From Stropharia rugosoannulata (taxonomy: Eukaryota > Basidiomycota > Agaricomycetes > Agaricales > Strophariaceae), in assembly GCA_028532985.1 (NCBI GenBank), contig JANCIK010000010.1:1240001-1304000 (forward strand): a stretch of DNA of 64,000 nucleotides, given 5' to 3'. Under the pieces are notes generated by a model. That model saw nothing but the letters and a program-made list of their open reading frames with translations. It did no database searches and was not told where the DNA came from. The position numbers and the translations under genes were made by a program. Shown piece by piece: positions 47,669 through 59,538 of this stretch; the first letter of the stretch is position 1; each line of letters starts with the position of its first letter.

Positions 47669-48296
47669 GAAATTGGTTAGACCGATGACCGGCCCCTCTA
47701 TGAACCTCGATAGAGGGACCGGACTTTCTCGCAGAGATTTGACGTGCCATCCGGTTTCCCACACTTTACGGCTGATTTTGAACGGCCCTAAAGTCTAAGA
47801 TCACGTTTATGCTTATGTGATCTGACCGCCCTTGGTCGTCCTTGCTCCCTTAACCACTTTATAGTACATTTGAAGCCACAGAAAGATGTATTTTACTATA
47901 TGTTCTATATATTAACAAGTTTACCCTTTTTTTGAAAAATATAAAGCTCTACTATGCGCCAGAATGAGTTAGGCAGAGTGTTTAGAATGGTTTTCATCAT
48001 TAGAATTTGCTCGGGGAGCATATAAGTAGCAATAGAACCTTTAAGCATGCTACATTGTATGATATTAGACTTAAAAGAAAGCACAGTAAGTAATTTCAAT
48101 TGTTTTATGTCCTGGAGCGCGAAGCTGCAGGCGCGTCGTTCTCAGTAACGTGACCTGATTTGCTTTAGGGCGGCTCGAAATCCGTCCCAAAGTGTGGGAA
48201 AGTGGATGGCACGTCAAATCTCTGCGAGAAATCCCGGCCTGTCTATCGACGGACGTAGTCCTCATAGTCAGGCCGGTCTTCGGCCTAGAAATTGGT
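47669..48296. mobile_element. non-autonomous DNA transposon with long TIRs, MULE-like
   Basis: The element is 47678-48287 (610 bp) and is flanked by the direct repeat GAAATTGGT at 47669-47677 and 48288-48296, a 9-bp target-site duplication. The ends are inverted: TAGACCGATGACCGGCC on the left and TAGGCCGAAGACCGGCC on the right (read inward). The inverted similarity extends about 130-140 bp inward (47678-47807 and 48148-48287), including an exactly shared TTCTCGCAGAGATTTGACGT. The 340-bp centre is AT-rich and has no coding frame. Long TIRs and a 9-bp duplication fit the Mutator-like superfamily; hAT elements make 8-bp duplications and have short TIRs. It needs a transposase from elsewhere. Confidence 0.82.
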
Positions 48297-48742
48297 CTGT
48301 ACTTTAGCTTTATTTGCTGAATGATTGCTGAATGACATAGTTTATTAGGTGCTCCGAGTACTTAATTTATAAGATGGTGTAGGACTACTGTTACAAAAGG
48401 AGCTCAATGTAGAAAGTCATAAGTAGAAGAAATGGAGATTCTCTGGAAACGTGTTTAACCAAGTAGAGATCGGATAAGAATAGGGATGGGAGAGGAATGT
48501 CTGGTGAAAAAAACACACATAGAGGGTGAGGATGATTACGGGAAGAAATTCGTATGCATAGGGCGCTCTGAAAAGCAATGAGGATGAAGTAGATGAAAAT
48601 GATGTTCCCGTTAGAAATAAATAATAAAGTAACCGGACAAATACTGATACATAGTCGCTCTGGTGTGCTGTTCTCTTTTTGATTTTTTACCTGCCTGATA
48701 AAAATGAAAGAAACGAAACAAGAAAGAAAGAAATATAATTTA

Positions 48743-51700
48743 TCAAACCACACCACCGTCCCAGCTCGCCCGTTTCCGTTTGTTGTCGCTGCGCAGGACA
48801 AGATCCTGCGGACATACCACGCTCTGCCCTCGGTGGTGGCTCATCGAGCGGCCCATGGTTCCGTTACCCGCACTAGGGTTCTTCTGCCTGATCGTGCCCA
48901 TACCCTGATCGCTGTCCCCCCGTCCGCCCGCACCCCGCATCATATGCACTTGCGCTGTTTGCTGCAGCATACCTAATCCATGAGATTGAGGCGGAATCTG
49001 GTTAACGGGTGGACCACCGCCGCCGAACATGTCCACAACACTGGGCTTGTCCTTCGTGCTACCATTTGTCGCAGGATGGTGTCTGATCGTACCCACAGGC
49101 GAGGGCGTGTTGAAAGAGCGGAGCGGCAGGCCAAGGCCCAGCCCCAACCCGTTGCCCAGTCCGACGCCGCCCATGGATGCAAGCGCTGCGGACTGCGCGA
49201 GATCCAGCGCAGCCTGGCCCTGGCGGGCCGACGACGACAGCTCCATGTTCTCGTCGAGGACCTCCAGCCCGAGGCTGTTCGCCATGTGTGAATGATGGTG
49301 GTGGTGGGCATGCCCCGTGAGCGACATCCCAGTGCTGTACGTCGGATGCCCATAATAATGCAGATCAAGGAACTGCAGACTATACGATGGGTCGCCGTTC
49401 ATCAGTGCAGCGGAGCCCAGAGCCGTATTGTTAAACGCTGACCGCCAGAGTTGATCCTCTTGGTGAAGCGAAGGAAGTGGGCTGCTGTTGAAGTGCCCAG
49501 ATGAAGGCGGGGATGACACACCTACAGATGAAGACGGAGAGAGGGCCAAGTGCGTGGGGAATATCGGAGTGAGCTGCGAAGTGTTGTTGTGCTGTGACTG
49601 ATGCTGCTGTAGGGGGGATATGGGCGAGTGAATTGAACTCGAACTTGTGCTCATACTGATGTGCATGGGCGATGGGTTGCGATGGTCCTGATAATGCGCA
49701 TGTTGCTGGGTCTGCGTCTGCGGATCCTGATGGTGATGATGTTGCTGTTGTCCGTGGTGCTGCCCACGCCCGGCACTCGAGATGACGCCAGACGGTGGAC
49801 TGAAGAAGGCAAAGTTTACATGCCCGTGGTGCATATGTAACCCCACATCGTCCATCGACATAGCCACACCCAGGTGGGCACCCCCATTGCGCGCCTCTCC
49901 AGGAGGAACACTGATCGACCGTGCGTGGTGCTGTGCGCTCCCACTCCCGTTCGCCCCAGTCGGATCGAACCCACGATTACCCAGCATATTCCCCGACGCA
50001 CGACGCATCGGGCGCGGGTGCGTTATAAGAGGCGTGGCTGGCGGGGTTGCATGTTCCGCCATATCTACTAATTCTTCCAGGCCAAGTTCCAAGTCTGGTT
50101 CTTCTTTAAGATTGCTTTTGGGAGTATGCTTCACAGGAGACCGGTGCAGCCCAAATGTCGAGAGATTCATCCCAGCGTTCTGTTCTTCAGCGGTCTCCAT
50201 CGCGTCTTTGCTGCTACCTTGTCCGGTAGGTCTGCCTGCACCTTCTGGGGCAGGCTGCCGGTCGTGGTGATCACGTTCGTTCAGGGAGATACCGGTCATC
50301 CCAATGGCGTCAATCCCCAGCATGTTTGGTGTGTGAGAGTGAAGTTGCATTGGATGAATACCGGTATTCTGCGGGATACCTTCCAAGCCGAGCCCATTAA
50401 TCGCGCTCTCCAGCTGTGCCGCACTAGCTGTGCCATTTCCCGCCCCGAAGCCTGTATTGCCCCCCTGGAAGGACGAGTTGTTGTACATCCCTGATACCGA
50501 AGACATGGACATTGATAATGTGGAATTGGATGGGAAAGAGGTGAGCAAGGCCGTTGATATTGAGTTGGCAGGGGCAAACCGACTGCCTGAATTTGAGCTG
50601 GCGCCAGAGATGAGATCGCCCGCAATCTGCGAATGATATCCCTTGAACCCCGTGCCACCAGCACTGGGACCCACACTGCTGTTCGCTCCAGCCGTACCGT
50701 CAAACACGCCTGGTCCAGGTGAGAAAGCGCTCAGCTCGTCACTAAATCCATGCCCATCCGGCATATACCCGAATAGGTCGTAGCGATCATGGATTCCGCT
50801 GTGGAGATGAGCCTGGTTGAAGCTCCATGGCGAAGGAGGCGACGCAATGCCCGAAGATTGCTCATTGCTGCCGGTATCGCTGCTGCTCACGTTACGCGGA
50901 TCAAGCCGAGGGTTTAGCGAAAGCCAATCCTGCTCGCTCCATGCGCTCTTGCCGATGAAGTGATTTGCGCCATCGACAGATTCTGCCCCTCTTCGATGAA
51001 TAAAGGGCGATGATGTAGCAGATGCTGACAGGCTCTGACTATGTCCGTGTCCATGTCCGTGGCTATGGTTTGCGGCCATGAAAAAGTCTGAAGATGTAGA
51101 GTCAATATGCGAAGAAGTTGGCGAACCGCCACCAGTCGACCACGCGGCCACCGAAGAGTGTGTGGGTGTGCTTAGGCCGGACCATGTATCCATGCTGGCG
51201 TGGGTATTATTTGGAAGGAAATCGGGAATTTGCAAGGCGTCCGTGTTGTCTGATATAAGTCGCATCTCCTCATCGTCTTCAGGGGTAGAATTGGCTGCAT
51301 CAGCGTCCATAGAGAAAGGGAAAGCGCCTGAACCTAAGACTTTCGATCTGCATCAAGGGATAGTGGTCAACCAACTTGACCGCGGAAAAGTATTTGAAAC
51401 AACTTACATTTCATTGCCTTCTTCTTCCCCCGCAGAACTGTCTTCGTCTTCAGAGACGACCGTGCTTTGGGGCACACTTTTCGTGCCACCCCTCAGCAAT
51501 CCACTTGCCTTGGCCTTCTTGCGATTCCGCACAGGGCCCGCGCCCGCCATAGCGGAGTCATCTGCCGCTCTCACAGGTGTATCGACCTTCTTCTTTATAG
51601 ATGTGCGCGGTTTGTATCCCGCGGCTTGGTAGAGGTCAGGATAAGCGTTACGAAAGCGGTCACGTAAGTCAGTCGAGCGACGCTCCTGTGCTTGGAAGAT

Positions 51701-52434
51701 AGGGTCTTTGACAATAGTAGCCCAAGTGGTGCCATATTTCTCATAGCCGGCCTTCAGAGCAAGGTCTTCAGCTTCTGTAAAAGGACGCCGCCGTTTACTT
51801 CGCGTTTTTTCAAACAGTGACGTCCCATCGGAGAGGGTTGAGCGTATCTTGCTGCTCAGGTGCGTTCGTGCATTAGGATAGTGTTTCTTGTACGCGTCCG
51901 GGAAATATGTGCGGAACCTGTCCTTGAGATCGACAGCAGACCGGTCATGAAACCTTAAGTTGGGGTCTTGGAGAATGGTCTTCCAGTTGCCGACGCCATG
52001 CTAAAGTAATATTGAGTACCGGTCAATAGGCAAAGACAAGAAACTGCACGCACCAGCTGACAACCTGTCACCAACATTTGCGTCTCCTCCTGCGACCACT
52101 TCTTGCGCGGCCTCTTCTCCTTCTCCGGAGCTGGAGTGGAGCCCTCGCTGGACTGTTGGGTTGTGTCGATCTTGCGCATTTTGCCCTTCTTCTCTGGTCC
52201 GGATGTCGGCGCCTGGGTATGCAGCCCCATTTCGTCGCGGAAGCTGTGAGGAGGAACCAAACGAGGCGAAGACGGCGACGCAAGAGAAACTCGCCGGTGC
52301 TTGAGCGCAGATACTCCTGCCGGGGAAATGGGGAAGGGCGCCTTGAAAGAGAAAGTGGATGCTGATGGTAAACCACTGGGCTGACCAGGACCCTGCCCGC
52401 GGTTGTCCTGAGTATTGGTGGAGTTGTCAGTCAT
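48743..52434 (-). CDS. double-Myb telobox protein, Tay1/Teb1-like telomere-repeat binder
   Basis: Spliced model: complement of 48743-51347, 51408-52000 and 52054-52434, 1192 residues in frame. The first Myb repeat (about residues 108-165) has KKWSQEETQMLVTGCQLHGV, GNWKTILQD and the telobox-like recognition helix VDLKDRFRTYFP. The second (about 195-255) has RRPFTEAEDLALKAGYEKYG, TTWATIVKD and TDLRDRFRNAYP. Two telobox Myb repeats near the N-terminus are the layout of Tay1 (Yarrowia) and Teb1 (fission yeast), which bind TTAGGG-type repeats. The remaining 850 residues are low-complexity, rich in Ser, Gly, His and Asn, with stretches such as HHHHH and QQQ, and end KRKRASWDGGVV. An in-frame ATG at 52521 would add 29 residues. 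Role in telomere binding or as a transcription factor is inferred. Confidence 0.85.
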
Positions 52435-55222
52435 TTTCCGATGATACTTCCTGGTAAAGACTACGGCGTCCCAGACTTTGGCGTCGATCGTATATGAAGG
52501 CGAGTCTTGATATGTCAACAACCTCGTTGCGTAGGCGTGGCTGCTGGAGAGCTGGTGTTATTCAAGTGTCTATAACGGGTTGTATATCTTCTGTCCTTTA
52601 TAGCTTATGTCCCTGAAACTGTTAGAGATCTGCGGATGATGTACAGCGGCGGCAGGACAAGGGCATGGATGAAGGGCACGCTGCGACGTCGTGCAACGGT
52701 CACCGCCAACCGTTGAGAAATCAAGTTTATTCCTTTTTTGGCGCCGCAAAGGCCATCACCGAAACAAATATGTAAGTACAGCACTATTTTTTCTGAGTAT
52801 ACACGTTCTCTTGACGTTTTTCAAAAATTTGCAGTCAGTTTAGACAGTGACATGCAGAGCAGGAGGCAGTGACAACAATGTGGAGAGAACGTCAGAAAAC
52901 GTGGTAAGCAGAGCATTTCGTCGTGGATTCAAACTTTCTTCGTAAAGGAGATATCGAGTTATAATCTTGCATTGGCGGGTGGCCTGAAAGTCAATAGTAA
53001 AGAATGTCTTCGTACGAGATTTTGCTTTACTTTCAACTTGAAGTAAAACAGATCTAGTGTAGTTGATATGTTTAACTGGACTGCGCATCCTAAATTTACA
53101 TCGACTCCGTTTTCAAGTTCCTTGAAGTTGTAATTTGCATATCTATTAATCGTTGAAACAGGTATGCTTAGGGATGTTCCGCCTAAAATGTTCCAATGCT
53201 GTTGCAATGAATGGTCATAAAGCAAGACTAATAAATATTATTTGTAGTAATAGTAATTCGACGCTCGTGTAACATCTTCTCCGGGGAAATACGGATTGAG
53301 TCTTACGGGAAGGCCCAACTTCAGAAAGCAACTCGGAAGCTATCAAGTTCTTACACTTCGCGACAGATGGCTATGAAACGTATAATGCTCAGGCTGGACG
53401 TATATGGAAGGCTCATAGCCAGCAGGAACACTCGTGTTGTGAGCGTTATGAACTGCTGACTCTGAGCAGGGAAAATGTGCAAAACCAAATTCAAAGGTGC
53501 CTTCCGATGATCCTACTAATTCCTCACTTGTAATTGTACACATCTTATTGGCTCTGTCAACGTTTTTTATAGCCTCCCACAAGCAGCCATATGCCAATGA
53601 CAGTCAATGACTCACCAAAACGTGGGCCTTACAGTTAACCCAAATACACTGCCTATATAGCAGAGCACCCGGTAATTTCTCCAGGCACCATTGCAGCCTT
53701 TTGCAGCCTTCCCCTTGGGGTTGTATACAATTACTTACCAACGTGTGGAGTAACTCAAGTATAGCGATGCACACCTTCGATCTGACGGCCTTGGAGAACG
53801 GGGCAGACCAAGGAAGGACAAACGACCAGCACCCGGAACGTACTATCGTACCTGAAACTAGCAGTATTCTGGTAGCTGCCATGAAAATCGAGAATGCTAT
53901 TACTATCTCCTTACGTATGCAGTAAACGGTGCGCAGCTGTTCGAGGGTAGGAAAGGGTGTGTTGCTGGCAACACAGAAAAAGAATGAAAACATATCGGCA
54001 TTATGTAAATTCCATACTACCAGCGGTGAATACTTGACAGGTTATTAATTTATTACTTGCCCGCCATAAGGTGAGGGCCATCATGTGTAATATGTGGATA
54101 GTGTGCCTCTACAATGGGACTGGTGTTGAATGTTTAGGTTTGCAACATGTCTTTCAGGCTGGGAAACACGAAGCAACAACTCAATAGCTCAATGATGGAA
54201 GCCGAGATAATGGCTGGGATTCCATATCTATATATAGTGGCTTCCAGCTATTCATATAGTAGTCGATAATCACTAATCAAGGACTCGGCTCCCGCTAGGA
54301 CCGATATTAATTAAATATGTAAATGTGTTCAAAGACCAAATGAAACCTAGGCCTATCAAGGAATTTGCATGGAATACTAGTACTTAAACAATAGGTCGCC
54401 TTCGTTCACATTCGACGAAAGAGTCTCCCCTCATAGGTGCACGAAGTTTCTACAGGCTTCACAACAGCCTGAGGCACAAAAGACGTCAAAATAGTTGCTT
54501 AGCGTGCCACAATCGTTACCTGATGGCAAACATTGATTAATTGATTCCCTTCCTTATTCGGTAGCGTACTGTCCATTTCGAGAAATCGCCAAGAACGGCA
54601 ATCATACAAATTTTGGACTTTCGGAAAATTGCTATAAAGACTAGGAGCAAGTAATCGAGGAGAGGATATAGTATACTGCAGCATCAGCTTTCTGCAGTAC
54701 ATCGAAGACCTTCTACTACGGGAATGTCAACAGTACGATAATCGCAGAAAATGATACTGTCGAGGCTGCTTCGGCATATGTCAACTTGTATTCGAAGTCA
54801 TTTGAACTAGATGATATTGCGGTGTTCCCTACAGTGAACAGTGATTTGCGTCCTTGTGGGTCATATGAGCCACTTTGCATGTACATGCGCAATAATAGCA
54901 ATTTCTTTCCATGTCAACTTCACTGTGAAGACTGCAGGCATGTAATTCACAAATAGCTCCAGGAACAGCTCTGTAAATATTATTGTCAACTGACTTCCCG
55001 GCAATTTATGCTGTCTTGCATAAGGTGATAGAGTGACCCTAGTCCCTGATCAAGTTGTATTGGAGAAGCAATGAGTTCAATAGAGATTCTGTGCCCTCGT
55101 GTAGGTCAAAAGCGAAGGAAATACTTTACATTGACTCGGTCAGAGTATAAAAGAGACCGGGAGTCAACATTATTAAAATCAGGTGCAAATTTATTCCAGA
55201 GATCTGAAAAGATATCTTAACA
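52435..55222. other. intergenic region with doubtful ORFs and duplicated sequence
   Basis: About 2.8 kb. Minus-strand frames at 53343-53597 and 53604-53993 contain hydrophobic stretches (KEIVIAFSIFMAATRILLVS) but I could not assemble a gene. On the plus strand at about 54670-54954 an open frame after a possible acceptor (GATATAG) carries a Cys-rich motif that recurs at 56430-56510 (see findings). TATAAAA at 55146-55152 lies about 71 bp before the next ATG. Confidence 0.4.
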
Positions 55223-55807
55223 ATGAAGCTCACCATCGCCTTTGCTGCAGTGTGTGCGTCTATCGTCACCGCTCTAGGCGCTACTATGGATACTTATGTG
55301 GATGGCCTTGGTAAGCGTAAGCCCTACACTGCTTGTGGAAAAACACTCAACGAGTATTTCTGCTTAATGCGCCGCCAGGTTCTTCCGGGATGCTCCACTG
55401 GTAGCATTATCTCGAACCCCGTCATCTTCACGGTCAACCCAAACGTCACCGTCCTTATCGAAGCAACCGTCAACGCTACAGACATCCAGCAGCTCACAGT
55501 TGTGCCCGGACTACCCAGGTCTACTGCCACTGTCTTCCAAGGAAGCGGGGTGAACGGCATCGGGATGCCCATAGTCAGCGGTGGCAACGGCACAGGACTC
55601 ACTCTCGCTCAGAGCGCGACTGCGTATTCATTGACGCTCATCTTCGCCTTCTCGTCCACCGGAGGCAGAAATTTCAGTGTCCCGACCATATTCTGCCCTG
55701 ACAATGTGGCTAGTGGCCCTTTCACTCTCAGTACCGTCAACACTCAAGATGATGCCCTGAATAATAACAGAAACAGTACTACTGCTCAGGTTCTTTTTGT
55801 GTCTTGA
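55223..55807 (+). CDS. small secreted protein, copy 1
   Basis: A 194-residue frame with signal peptide (MKLTIAFAAVCASIVTALGA) and no intron needed. The mature part is beta-rich in appearance: ISNPVIFTVNPNVTVLIEAT, IQQLTVVPGLPRSTATVFQG, GIGMPIVSGGNGTGLTL, then LTLIFAFSS and FSVPTIFCPD, ending QVLFVS, with several N-glycosylation sequons. I do not recognise the family. It is a paralogue of 56900-57475. In that copy the equivalent of residues 31-49 is an intron; here the donor (G|GTAAGC) is kept but the acceptor CTTAG has become CTTAATG, and the 57-nt stretch is open and in frame. A TATA box stands at 55146. Confidence 0.72.
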   Translation: MKLTIAFAAVCASIVTALGATMDTYVDGLGKRKPYTACGKTLNEYFCLMRRQVLPGCSTGSIISNPVIFTVNPNVTVLIEATVNATDIQQLTVVPGLPRSTATVFQGSGVNGIGMPIVSGGNGTGLTLAQSATAYSLTLIFAFSSTGGRNFSVPTIFCPDNVASGPFTLSTVNTQDDALNNNRNSTTAQVLFVS

Positions 55808-56899
55808 TCGGAAACGTGCCAGTGGTTGCTATGCCGGATTTCACATTGAACGCCCGAGGAGACATTTTGAATGTGTTCTTTATAGCTTCAATTTGTACTA
55901 TACCTTTGAGAAAAAAACATTGTTCATGAAAGTGAGAGAATATGGATACGCAAACCACTAGCACGCAGCACGCTTTACATAATGTGCCATCAGCCTAATA
56001 GTGCTTACTAGTAATATATTTGGTAACGTACTATCCATTTGGGGATTGCCAAGGCAGACACCAGGAAATCCCAATTAAGGCTATACATCGTCCTTGTGGC
56101 TACTAGTTGAGTCTATCATTACACGAGGAAGCGGCCAGAAATTTAAAACCACCATGTTAGACGCACAGCGTTCCATAGTCATTGACTGTTGTCTTCTGAC
56201 CCTCCTTATTTGGTAGCCATTGACCATTCCGAGGGTTCGCCAAAAAAAAAAAAAAAGCGGATCAGGTCATACTTATCCAACTACTTCTGGTCATGCAAGC
56301 TTTTTTGTAGGAGAACATCGCACAACTTAAGTAAATAGCAGAATGAAAACCAATATCGATCAAGCATGTTTTACTAATCTGCTAGTACATTGGCTCTTTT
56401 TACTTTATGGAGTTCCCAATGACAAAATTATCTGCGTCTTTGCAGGTCATATGGTCCACCTTGCATGTACATGTACAAAGATGGTAACATCTTTCCATGT
56501 CAACTTGACAGGTACTACATATAAGACTGGGAGCATGCCAACTCACAGACAGTTCCAGGAACAGCTTCTCTCTACACGTTATTCTCCTCATGTTCTGTAG
56601 CCTTTGAGTCGCACTGGGTAGCTTTAACACTATATATTAGTACTTGATAGGTTCAGTTCACTCAAGTCCTCATAAACCTATGTACATGGTATGATATGAT
56701 TGTGGTCCTATTCTCTAATAGTACGACAGCAGACAAACGATGAGATGTTACACTAGGCATGCCATCCGTGTGAGTTAAAAACCCGAAATTTCACTGAAAA
56801 TGAGTTATAAAAAGAGACACCGATTCAGGAGTTTCTGATAACGGGCGCGGACTTTTTCCCGAAGTTGAAGCTCGAAGACTCTAACAAGATATATCAATA
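55808..56899 (+). promoter_or_regulatory. intergenic region duplicated from upstream of copy 1
   Basis: The stretch at about 56430-56600 resembles 54840-54990 (shared GGTCATATG-like, TTGCATGTACATG, TTTCCATGTCAACTT and CCAGGAACAGCT words), so the duplication that made the secreted-protein pair included upstream DNA. TATAAAA at 56806-56812 lies 88 bp before the ATG at 56900. A run of 14 A occurs around 56245. The 85-codon frame at 56343-56600 is not called as a gene. Confidence 0.5.
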
Positions 56900-57475
56900 A
56901 TGAAGCTCACCTTCGTCTTTGCTGCAGTGTGCGCCTGTGCCGTTACCGCCTTAGGTGCTGCCGTAGATACCCCTGCCAATGACCTCAGTGAGCTTAAATG
57001 TTCTCTCCAGTGCTTGTGACTCAAAATTTGTATAACCTTAGGGCGTCGTCAGGTTGCCCCGTCCTGTGTCGACAGTGAAGTAATCTCCAACCCTGTGACT
57101 TTTACCGTCAACCCAGGCGTCACCGTTGTCGTCAATTCAATGGCAGGCTCTACAAATATCCAGCAGCTCACAGTTGTACCCGGAATAGTCGGCTCCAGCA
57201 CCACTGTCTTCCAAGGCAGCGGGGTGAACACCGCGATGCCCATAGTTAGCGGCGGCAGCGGCACATCACTTAGTCTCTCTCCAAAATCGGCTGCGTACTT
57301 GTTAACCCTTGTCTTCGCATTCTCTCCCGACGGGGGCGACACGTTCAGTGTCCCGACCGTGTTTTGTCCCATCACTGTCGCCGATGGCCTTGTCACCATC
57401 AGCACAATCAGCATTGTAGACTCGCTGAAAGTCGATAATAACGATATTCTTGCTCAAATTACCTTTGTGTCGTAG
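56900..57475 (+). CDS. small secreted protein, copy 2
   Basis: Spliced model: 56900-56987 and 57042-57475, 173 residues. Signal peptide MKLTFVFAAVCACAVTALGA; one 54-nt intron (GTGAGC to CTTAG). The mature part parallels copy 1: ISNPVTFTVNPGVTVVVNS, IQQLTVVPGIVGSSTTVFQG, NTAMPIVSGGSGTSLSLSP, LTLVFAFSPDGGDTFSVPT, ending AQITFVS. The family is not recognised; the paired beta-like repeats and secretion suggest a wall or extracellular protein, but this is inference. The region between the copies also carries duplicated promoter sequence. Confidence 0.75.
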
Positions 57476-58338
57476 TTGGAAGAGTAATTAGTACACATCT
57501 CCCAATGCAGATATTTCGGGCCTGTCTTTCAGATTAATATAATTGGATTCATTGGTTTTTTGAATTAAGGAATAACCATGACACTATCAGCTTTGTCATT
57601 GGATACAAACTAGTTTGAGGGATTTGTTATATCTCTCTTTCTTTCGGCCATGGGCCCCACACTGAAAATGCGCAGGATGGAGACAACGGCTATATATTCT
57701 AATCAAGTGATGAGAAACAGTTTCTTTACTATCCTTCACATGTTTCAGACTCGGTAAACCAGTTTGGGGCTTTGATTTACTGCAGATTATACTGTCACCG
57801 AGAGTCATAGCCTTTAGTTAGCAAGAGGTAAGTAACATCGAATCTACCGTAAAATCCATTATGCAACTATGTACATGGCCCAGGTTACTGCTGTCTGTCA
57901 GCCCAATGTTGCCTGAACGCTGCGCGCCTGATGCTAAAATTGAGTCGACGTCCGTCAGCGTGCTGACATATGGTGTAAGACCATGAAGGAAAACAAGAGA
58001 CTTAGTAAGTAAGAGGGCATGTATTGAGTTCTCCAGAGTTTTCATTACACAAGATTATATTTTGCTGTTCCCACCGTGACAGGTTGCTCCGACGCCAAAA
58101 GTAACTGCGCCGTTTCAACCGGCACAGCGCCTTGGGAAACTCATCTGAAGACAGTCAGCGGCCGTCCTCATTGTTGACGAACATAGCGATTCCTTTAATG
58201 AGGTAGTCACGCATGCCGCGTTCGGGGCTCACGGTCAGGCATGCATCAGGCATCATCAGGGTCGATGATTTTAAGCCGTCGACAGCTGCGGCGCGGCCGC
58301 GTTCTTGTTTGTACCAAACTTCCATCATTCACCACAAC
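57476..58338. other. intergenic region upstream of KDSR, nothing seen
   Basis: About 0.86 kb holding the 3' region of the secreted protein gene and the KDSR promoter. Short minus-strand frames at 57596-57808 and 57818-58045 have no domains. Confidence 0.4.
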
Positions 58339-59538
58339 ATGTTCGGCCTATTCTCTAAAAAGTGGAATCCTGACGGAAAGGTGCGCTTATATGCGGTGTT
58401 CAATGACGAAAACTGAACAAACCAGCATGTCTATGTAACAGGCGGGAGCTCGGGGCTTGGCCTCGCTTTATCGCGCTCCCTCGCAGAGCAGGGTGCCCAT
58501 ATCTCGATAGTTGCACGCGACGCAAAGAAGTTGAATGAGGCCCTGGAGTCACTGGAGGTGTGGCATATATGTTATCACTGTACAAATTCACTGAAACTTG
58601 ACAATAGGAGCGAAGAATCTCGCCAAATCAGAAGTTCAATGCCTATTCATATGGGTTAGCAACAGCTTCTGGCTCTGTAGCGGCTTTGGAAGCTGTATGC
58701 GCACCATTTGACGGAGAATGCCCAGATGCTCTGATGTTATGTGCCGGTAGCTCAAAGCCCAAGTTCTTCGTAGAGATGGATGAAGCGGAAATGGTGCAGG
58801 GTTTGGACTATGCATACTGGGTTCAGGCATGGACTGCGTGGGTGAGTTATCTCTGCTCCGGAGTTGTAATAGATGGAGACACGGCTTGTTTTGTACAGGC
58901 TGCCGCGAAGAAATTATCAAAATCGGGCAAGAAAGGCTCCAAAATTGTCTTCGTCTCGTCAACTGTAGGGTATATCTCGTTCATTGGATATGCGTCATAC
59001 GCTCCAGGAAAACACGCATTACGCGGCCTTGCAGATACGTTGTCCAATGAACTTCGGCTTTACGACATTGGCGTGCACATATACTTTCCCAATACGATTT
59101 ACTCCCCCGGTTTTGATCAGGAAAATATCACCAAACCAGATATCACGAAGCAGATTGAAGCCGGAGATGACGCATGTACGCCTGAACGCGCTGCAACCGC
59201 CTTATTGAAAGGTAAGATGATGCTACAATACATTGTTAAGGTTTTGTGTTGACATTACTAAGGGGTGGTTAACGGACATGTGCACATAACTGGCGATTTT
59301 AACACCAGCCTTCTTAGCGCATCCTCGCGTGGGTCGGCGCCGAGGAGTAATTGGCTATTGGAAGGATTGTATGACTTGGTAGCTTATGTACGTTGTGTTT
59401 CTGCTTCGCCGGTTTACCTCGGCACTGAAGCTTTGACAGATTGCTGTTCCTATATGGCGCTCATCAGTGGACAAGCAAGTTACAGCACACGCCGAAGAAC
59501 ACCGTCAATATCTACAAGGAAAAGGGTATTTCTCGTAA
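58339..59538 (+). CDS. TSC10: 3-ketodihydrosphingosine (3-dehydrosphinganine) reductase
   Basis: Spliced model: 58339-58380, 58426-58557, 58608-58841, 58899-59211, 59263-59387 and 59440-59538, 314 residues. The start MFGLFSKKWNPDGK is followed by HVYVTGGSSGLGLALSRSLA (NADPH motif TGGSSGLG), then ISIVARDAKKLNEA, ALMLCAGSSKPKFFVEM, KIVFVSSTVGYISFIGYASY with the catalytic Ser, and YAPGKHALRGLADTL with the YxxxK pair; YFPNTIYSPGFDQEN is the substrate loop typical of this subgroup. The enzyme reduces 3-ketosphinganine to sphinganine, the second step of sphingolipid synthesis, on the cytosolic face of the ER. Length matches yeast Tsc10 (320). It is an SDR but a different branch from the tandem pair at 20562-23460. 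Confidence 0.9.

Noticed and set aside
48980..50703. Several long frames antisense to or out of frame with the telobox-Myb tail
   Set aside because: They arise from the GC-rich, low-complexity coding sequence; the sense frame alone is continuous for 855 codons.
53343..53993. Two consecutive minus-strand frames with hydrophobic stretches
   Set aside because: Several splice combinations were tried by eye; none gave a recognisable protein. Kept as doubtful.
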